From an uncultured Bacteroidota bacterium (GTDB lineage Bacteria > Bacteroidota > Bacteroidia > NS11-12g > UBA955): a stretch of DNA of 10,962 nt. Position numbers and translations under genes: made by a program. The stretch spans positions 1 through 10,962 of the forward strand of contig CAJBVU010000034.1 of NCBI GenBank assembly GCA_903959115.1. The letters are read 5' to 3'. The notes under the pieces are model-generated. The model made no database searches, was not told the origin of the DNA, and worked only from the letters and a program-made list of their open reading frames with translations. This document shows, piece by piece, positions 7,070 to 10,962 of this stretch; within the stretch, counting starts at the first letter, position 1; every line of letters starts with the position of its first letter.

Positions 7070-8197
7070 CTACGACAATTTTCGCGACACTGTTTTGAGG
7101 ATACTTTCTTTCCAGAGGTGGAAATCGCCTTGTAAAATCCTTTCCCTAGCCTGTCGAACCAACCACAGGTAAAAACGCAAATTCTGTATACTGGCGATAA
7201 TCGGGCCCATCATTTCATTGGCCTGAAACAAATGTCGAACATGGGCCTTACTATACTCCGGCGTGAGCAATGAATCCAAGGGTTCAAAGTCATCTGCCCA
7301 CTTTTTATTCTTGATATTCACGATGCCTTCACATGTAAATACATTGCCATTTCTGCCGTTGCGGGTAGGCATCACACAATCAAACATATCTACCCCCAGC
7401 GCAATGGCATTCAACAAATTTTCCGGCGTTCCCACACCCATCAAATAACGCGGTTTGTCGTACGGTAAAATATCGGTCACCAATTCTGTTATGCGATACA
7501 TATCCTCATGGGGTTCACCCACACTCAAACCGCCAATGGCATAACCTTGGGCATCGTGTTTTAATACATATTCTGCACTTTGCTTGCGCAAATCATCGTA
7601 AACGCTGCCCTGTACGATGGGCATCAACGCCTGCTCATGGCCGTAAACGGGCTCAGTCTCATTGAAACGACTAAAGCATCGATCCAACCAACGATGGGTC
7701 ATGTGCATTGAGTTTTTTGCGTATTCATACTCGCAGGGATACGGCGTACATTCATCAAAAGCCATGATAATATCCGCCCCAATGATGCGCTGAATATCCA
7801 TCACCCGCTCTGGGCTAAACATGTGTTTTGACCCGTCGATATGACTGGCAAATTTCACCCCTTCATCGGTGAGTTTTCGAGTACCAGACAAGGAATACAC
7901 TTGGTATCCCCCGCTATCGGTTAGTACAGGTCGATCCCAATTGCTGAACCCATGAATCCCACCTGCCTTTTGCAAAATATCGAGGCCCGGCCTCAAATAA
8001 AGATGATAGGTATTGCCTAGGATGATATCGGCGTTGATATCATTTTTGTTAAGCAAGAAATTGCGATGCACCCCTTTAACTGTGCCAGCGGTACCCACTG
8101 GCATAAAGATAGGAGTTTGTATGCGACCATGCGCGGTATCAATCACACCAGCTCTTGCTTTGGTGAAAGGATCTTTATGTTGTAATACGAAATTCAA
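7070..8197 (-). CDS. tgt: queuine/preQ1 tRNA-guanine transglycosylase, without zinc ligands
   Basis: Exchanges guanine-34 for preQ1 in the anticodon of tRNAs for Asp, Asn, His and Tyr, a step of queuosine synthesis. The 375-residue TIM-barrel protein carries TPIFMPVGTAGTVKGV (28-43), LTDSGGYQVYSL (92-103, with the conserved Asp94), MAFDEC (145-150), the substrate loop IGGLSVGE (221-228) and GVDMFDCVMPTRNGRNG (268-284). Asp273 is probably the nucleophile. The family's CxCxxC cluster is absent: PLDSLLTPEYSKAHVRHL (306-323) has no cysteine, and the later zinc His of the IHNL motif is Gln338 (IQNL). So all four usual zinc ligands are gone. The start is TTG 8197: no ATG or GTG exists between it and the in-frame TAG upstream, and MNFVLQHKDP fits the family N-terminus. 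TTG overlaps the porT stop in a TTGA. Confidence 0.96.
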   Translation of the reverse strand: MNFVLQHKDPFTKARAGVIDTAHGRIQTPIFMPVGTAGTVKGVHRNFLLNKNDINADIILGNTYHLYLRPGLDILQKAGGIHGFSNWDRPVLTDSGGYQVYSLSGTRKLTDEGVKFASHIDGSKHMFSPERVMDIQRIIGADIIMAFDECTPYPCEYEYAKNSMHMTHRWLDRCFSRFNETEPVYGHEQALMPIVQGSVYDDLRKQSAEYVLKHDAQGYAIGGLSVGEPHEDMYRITELVTDILPYDKPRYLMGVGTPENLLNAIALGVDMFDCVMPTRNGRNGNVFTCEGIVNIKNKKWADDFEPLDSLLTPEYSKAHVRHLFQANEMMGPIIASIQNLRFYLWLVRQARERILQGDFHLWKESILKTVSRKLS

Positions 8198-8886
8198 TTC
8201 TGTGCCATCAACGAAATACTAAACAAACGGGGAAAAAGCGCGGAAAGGCTACCAGAATAGTAACTATTGGGCACCCGAACCAAGGCGTTATTGAGGCCGT
8301 TGCTCATTTTTAACTCCACCGACATATCTACAAAATCCAAACGAAACTCCATCCCCGCCCCAAATTCATAGTAATAGGTATTGGCTTTCATGGCGATCAA
8401 TGGTTTTGACTCACCAATTACCAAACCTTCGTTACTCTGAAAATCATGAGACCATCGGAAGCCACCCAAAACATACATCCGTGTGTTGTTAGGCATATCA
8501 CTGCGATACTTTATCGTTAGAGGCATATCAAAAGAAATCGTTTCGATTTTCAAATTGGGGCCCGGAGTATGCTGCCAAGTATATTGTATGTCACGCTGAT
8601 GCAACTGAAGCATTGTTAATGTTTTCACTTCCCAATACTTGCCCATTCGATAAGCCACAGAACCACCAAATCCCCCGCCGGCCTGTCCGCCAGGACGAAT
8701 ACTTTGTATAGAATCGGTGCGTTGCCAAAAAACTGGATCCAACTCCATTTTCATTTTGGCATAGGTACCGGCAAAAGCGATACCCCAGAAGAAATGCTTG
8801 CGATAATCCCGATTGTAATCACGGGGCTGGGAAAACGACTTTCCCGCCAAAACCAACAACAATATGAGGACAATTATTTTACGCAT
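8194..8886 (-). CDS. porT: PorT-like outer-membrane protein of type IX secretion
   Basis: Likely PorT/SprT, an outer-membrane beta-barrel required for the type IX secretion system, which exports CTD-tagged proteins and gliding adhesins in Bacteroidota. The 230-residue product has a clear signal peptide (MRKIIVLILLLVLAGKSFS, cut before Gln20). A run of amphipathic strands with aromatic edges follows: FFWGIAFAGTYAKMKM (32-47), GGGFGGSVAYRMGKYWEV (70-87), DMPLTIKYRS (120-129), MYVLGGFRWSHDF (137-149), YYYEFGAGMEFRL (171-183), DMSVELKMSNGLNN (187-200). Length and strand pattern agree with PorT. The location directly after ubiE supports the call, because ubiE-porT adjacency recurs in the phylum. 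A generic 'outer membrane beta-barrel (PorT family)' label is the fallback. The ATG lies 13 nt inside the end of ubiE, and the TGA overlaps the tgt start, so expression is tied to both neighbours. Confidence 0.8.
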   Translation of the reverse strand: MRKIIVLILLLVLAGKSFSQPRDYNRDYRKHFFWGIAFAGTYAKMKMELDPVFWQRTDSIQSIRPGGQAGGGFGGSVAYRMGKYWEVKTLTMLQLHQRDIQYTWQHTPGPNLKIETISFDMPLTIKYRSDMPNNTRMYVLGGFRWSHDFQSNEGLVIGESKPLIAMKANTYYYEFGAGMEFRLDFVDMSVELKMSNGLNNALVRVPNSYYSGSLSALFPRLFSISLMAQN

Positions 8887-9602
8887 GTATACATGGTACA
8901 GATACCAAATGTAAGGGGCTTATAGGTAACGTGGGAAAACCCCACAGATTTTGCTTTTTGTACAAATTCTTCGCCTTCCGGAAATGCCGCAACACTTTGA
9001 GGCAAATAGGTATAGGCGTTGGTACTTCGGGAAAGCAGCATGCCCATCAACGGCAAAATATTTTTGAAATAAAACCAATACAATCGAGAGAAAATTGGAT
9101 TTGTTGGCTTGCTAAACTCCAACACTACCATCGGTCCACCGGGCTTTAATACGCGATGCATTTCGGCCAAACCGGCCAGCAAATTCTCGAAATTCCTTAC
9201 ACCAAAACTTACCGTAACCGCATCAAAATCACCCTCTTGAAAAGGCAACTTCTCCGAATCGGCCTGGGTTAAACGAATGCGCGAGGTGAGATTTTTCTGA
9301 TTCAATTTGATCTGACCAAAATCGAGCATGCCTTGGCTAATGTCAACACCAACGATGTTCGAACCTTCGATTTTTGTCATTTCGATTGCCAAATCCGCCG
9401 TGCCCGTTGCCACATCCAAAATGTGCTTCGCGCCGAAGGAATTGACATTCTTCCTCACTTTGGTGCGCCAGGAGTAATCTACGCCCAACGACAAAAAGTG
9501 ATTCAAAAAATCATAGCGCGGAGAAATGTTATCGAACATCTCTTCCACTTGCTGCTTCTTGGAAGCATCGGAATTTGGGTTGGGTTTAACTTGGCTTGAC
9601 AC
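8874..9602 (-). CDS. ubiE: demethylmenaquinone C-methyltransferase (UbiE/MenG)
   Basis: SAM-dependent methyltransferase making the last step of menaquinone synthesis (2-demethylmenaquinone to menaquinone). Bacteroidota use menaquinone, so the menG role is the likely one here. The 242 residues include QQVEEMFDNISPRYDFLNHF (17-36), SAM motif I ILDVATGTADLAIEM (61-75), the acidic GVDIS (85-89), DAVTVSFGVRNFENL (127-141), RVLKPGG (150-156) and AYTYLPQSVAAFPEGEEF (196-213), all family hallmarks. I chose GTG 9602 (MSSQVKPNPNSDASKKQQ), which gives the usual length. An in-frame ATG at 9683 would add 27 residues with no family likeness and include the probable promoter. First gene of a four-gene minus-strand operon. 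Its stop overlaps porT by 13 nt. Confidence 0.96.
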   Translation of the reverse strand: MSSQVKPNPNSDASKKQQVEEMFDNISPRYDFLNHFLSLGVDYSWRTKVRKNVNSFGAKHILDVATGTADLAIEMTKIEGSNIVGVDISQGMLDFGQIKLNQKNLTSRIRLTQADSEKLPFQEGDFDAVTVSFGVRNFENLLAGLAEMHRVLKPGGPMVVLEFSKPTNPIFSRLYWFYFKNILPLMGMLLSRSTNAYTYLPQSVAAFPEGEEFVQKAKSVGFSHVTYKPLTFGICTMYTCVK

Positions 9603-9612
9603 GATAAAGTTA

Positions 9613-9620
9613 CAAATATA
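9613..9620 (-). promoter_or_regulatory. candidate -7 box for the ubiE operon
   Basis: On the minus strand these bases read TATATTTG, an exact TAnnTTTG match. The -33 partner is weak: TTCG at 9648-9645 is the closest, with a 24-nt spacer. The box lies 10 nt before the GTG start at 9602, implying a leader of only a few bases. It supports GTG 9602 against the longer ATG 9683 frame. Confidence 0.45.
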
Positions 9621-9666
9621 CGCAATTTCGTGGGCAGTGACCGACGAATCGAAGTGCAAACACACC

Positions 9667-9674
9667 GATATTTG
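9667..9674 (+). promoter_or_regulatory. weak candidate -7 box for engB
   Basis: GATATTTG differs from TAnnTTTG at one position and lies 20 nt before the engB ATG, a sensible distance. I find no TTTG element 17-23 nt upstream, so the call is tentative. The 92-bp gap between ubiE and engB must hold both divergent promoters. Confidence 0.25.
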
Positions 9675-9694
9675 CAGACGCAAAATCGCAACAA

Positions 9695-10288
9695 ATGGAC
9701 ATCAATACCGCAGAATACATTGGAAGTTGGCAAAAGAATGCGGACATGCCTCATACCGAATTGCCAGAATTCGCATTCATTGGTCGCAGTAATGTGGGTA
9801 AAAGCAGCTTAATTAATATGCTCACGCAAAGAAATGGACTAGCCAAAACGAGCTCCACGCCTGGCAAAACGCAGAGCATCAATTTATTTTTGTTGAACAA
9901 GAAAATCCAATTCGTGGATTTACCGGGCTATGGTTACGCGAAACTCTCCAAAGACAAGCGGGAAATTTTTGGCAAAATGATCAAACATTATTTGCACGAG
10001 AGGGTGACTATGTATTGTTTATTTGTTTTGATCGACCTACGAATCAAGCCACAGCAGATCGACATGGACTTCATCAATGAGTGTGGCGAGCACGGAATCC
10101 CCATGGCATTGATTGGCACGAAGGCAGACAAACTCAAACCCGCAGAATTGGAGGCTAACAAAGCAGCGATTGAAGCAAAACTTTTAGAATTTTGGAACGA
10201 ATTGCCCCCATTTTTCATCAGCAGCGCAGAAACCAAGGTCGGCCGTGATGAGGTTTGGAACTTCATCAAAGGCACTTTGCCGAAGTAG
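9695..10288 (+). CDS. engB: ribosome biogenesis GTP-binding protein EngB (YihA/YsxC)
   Basis: Cytosolic TRAFAC-class GTPase needed for assembly of the large ribosomal subunit. The 197-residue length is normal (about 195-210). The G motifs are in order: G1 P-loop GRSNVGKSS (30-38), G2 STPGKTQ (54-60) with the switch Thr, G3 DLPGYGYA (75-82), G4 TKAD (142-145, the usual variant of NKxD in this family) and G5 SSA (176-178). The N-terminal FAFIGRSNVGKSSLIN and the DLPGYGYAK block are specific for EngB as against Era or Der. ATG 9695 is the only reasonable start and there is no clear Shine-Dalgarno sequence. It diverges from the ubiE operon and converges with the SIMPL gene, whose stop lies 4 nt away with no hairpin between. 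Confidence 0.97.
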   Translation: MDINTAEYIGSWQKNADMPHTELPEFAFIGRSNVGKSSLINMLTQRNGLAKTSSTPGKTQSINLFLLNKKIQFVDLPGYGYAKLSKDKREIFGKMIKHYLHERVTMYCLFVLIDLRIKPQQIDMDFINECGEHGIPMALIGTKADKLKPAELEANKAAIEAKLLEFWNELPPFFISSAETKVGRDEVWNFIKGTLPK

Positions 10289-10292
10289 CGCC

Positions 10293-10962
10293 TCACTCAA
10301 TTAAAGTGTGCATCTTCACTGTCGCGGTAAAATGAATCAATTGTCCGCTCGAACTCACGCCCTCGCCACCCATGCTTTTGCCATACGCGTGAAAATTATA
10401 AGAGTTTACTGAATTGTCAATCCCTTCGGTTGGACTCGAATTGGTTTCCATGGAAAAGACCTTACCCAATTTTACATTGGCCGCTTTTGCCAATCGATTG
10501 GTGGATTCCAAGGCATCGGCAACAGCCATTTCTTGGGCTTGCCTCACAAAATTCGCCCCTTCTGTGTGAAAATAGGAAACCTTTTCAATTTCATAAATTT
10601 TGGTTTTCAGCACCGCCTCTGTGAAATTCTGCATCGCAGCGAGTTCTTTCAGCGTGAAAATGATTTTCTGGGACGACTCAAAACCCACAAAAACTTCTTT
10701 CTTCAGTGCGGCATCCCATCGCATTACTTTATCAGTTGAAATGAGACTCACTTTGATTTCATTGGTATCTAACACATATTTTTTGGTGATGGCCAAAACC
10801 GCTGATGCAGTCTTCTGATTTTCGTTGATTGCCTCTCTCAGCGTGGGCCTCACAAATTTCATCGCGAGCGTAATTTCTGCTGCATTCGGAAATACAGTCA
10901 CCTTTCCAACACCTGTTACATAGATTTTTGGTGAATTCTGTTGTGCCATAGCACTCGGGGCG
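10293..10962 (-). CDS. SIMPL-domain (DUF541) protein, N-terminus beyond the window
   Basis: Exported protein of the SIMPL/DUF541 family, related to E. coli YggE and periplasmic BP26-type proteins. A role in stress tolerance is suggested for some members, but the biochemistry is unknown. Family features include the N-terminal strand IYVTGVGKVTVFPNAAEITL (9-28 from ATG 10949), KTASAVLAITKKY (46-58), the middle FTLKELAAM, AQEMAVADALESTNRLAKAA (137-156) and LGKVFSMETN (161-170). The first ATG at 10949 is probably not the true start: the frame stays open to the window edge, and the residues before it read APSA, so APSAMA|QQNSP looks like a signal-peptidase I site. Most of the signal peptide would then lie outside. 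The visible mature part (about 216 residues) is otherwise complete. Confidence 0.85.
   Translation of the reverse strand, partial: APSAMAQQNSPKIYVTGVGKVTVFPNAAEITLAMKFVRPTLREAINENQKTASAVLAITKKYVLDTNEIKVSLISTDKVMRWDAALKKEVFVGFESSQKIIFTLKELAAMQNFTEAVLKTKIYEIEKVSYFHTEGANFVRQAQEMAVADALESTNRLAKAANVKLGKVFSMETNSSPTEGIDNSVNSYNFHAYGKSMGGEGVSSSGQLIHFTATVKMHTLIE

Noticed and set aside
9603..9683. Longer UbiE N-terminus from ATG 9683
   Set aside because: The extra 27 residues do not look like the family and would cover an exact -7 promoter box. GTG 9602 gives the normal length.
1..10962. Search for CRISPR arrays, insertion sequences, tRNA/rRNA genes, phage or defence genes
   Set aside because: No repeated spacer pattern, transposase, terminal inverted repeats, tRNA-like cloverleaf or defence-type domain is visible. 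The segment is core housekeeping DNA.

Overview
The window looks like a core chromosomal segment of a member of the Bacteroidota. The evidence is a PorT-type outer-membrane protein of the type IX secretion system, found only in this phylum. It sits beside a menaquinone-type UbiE methyltransferase and a Tgt plus LptF/LptG-family permease pair. There are no clear Shine-Dalgarno sequences, and TAnnTTTG promoter-like boxes lie near several starts. I cannot narrow the order or genus from the sequence. There are no mobile elements, CRISPR arrays, RNA genes or phage genes. This is housekeeping territory, not a defence or accessory island, and I did not find a new multi-gene system.

Layout from left to right. 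(1) Positions 1-340 hold a possible 3' end of an upstream gene (stop at 119-121) and a 219-base stretch without a credible gene before dnaK. (2) dnaK (341-2254, +) ends at a very strong palindromic terminator. (3) An unrecognised lipoprotein gene (2381-3040, +) follows. It ends at a bidirectional terminator shared with the convergent gene pair that comes next. (4) On the minus strand, a Nif3-family metal protein gene (4745-3906) is followed after 2 nt by a coiled-coil/C4 zinc-ribbon protein gene (3903-3109). (5) rlmI-like 23S rRNA methyltransferase (4790-5959, +) is divergent from nif3 across only 44 bp. (6) A compact minus-strand operon runs from 9602 down to 5963: ubiE/menG, porT, tgt and an LptF/LptG permease. 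Junctions are a 13-nt overlap, a 4-nt overlap and a 21-nt gap. (7) engB/ysxC (9695-10288, +) is divergent from that operon. (8) A SIMPL-domain (DUF541) gene on the minus strand runs off the right edge. Its visible start looks internal, because the residues before it resemble a signal-peptidase site.

Functionally the genes cover protein folding (DnaK), ribosome and tRNA maturation (RlmI-like, EngB, Tgt), respiration (menaquinone methylation) and the envelope (PorT for type IX secretion, LptF/G for lipopolysaccharide export, the lipoprotein, the SIMPL protein). The four-gene operon ties quinone, tRNA modification and outer-membrane biogenesis into one probable transcript. The points most worth a second look are a Tgt that lacks all four zinc ligands, a Nif3 protein without the inserted domain I expect in this phylum, a perfect 32-bp palindrome whose T-rich tail also matches a promoter box, and several non-ATG or overlapping starts.
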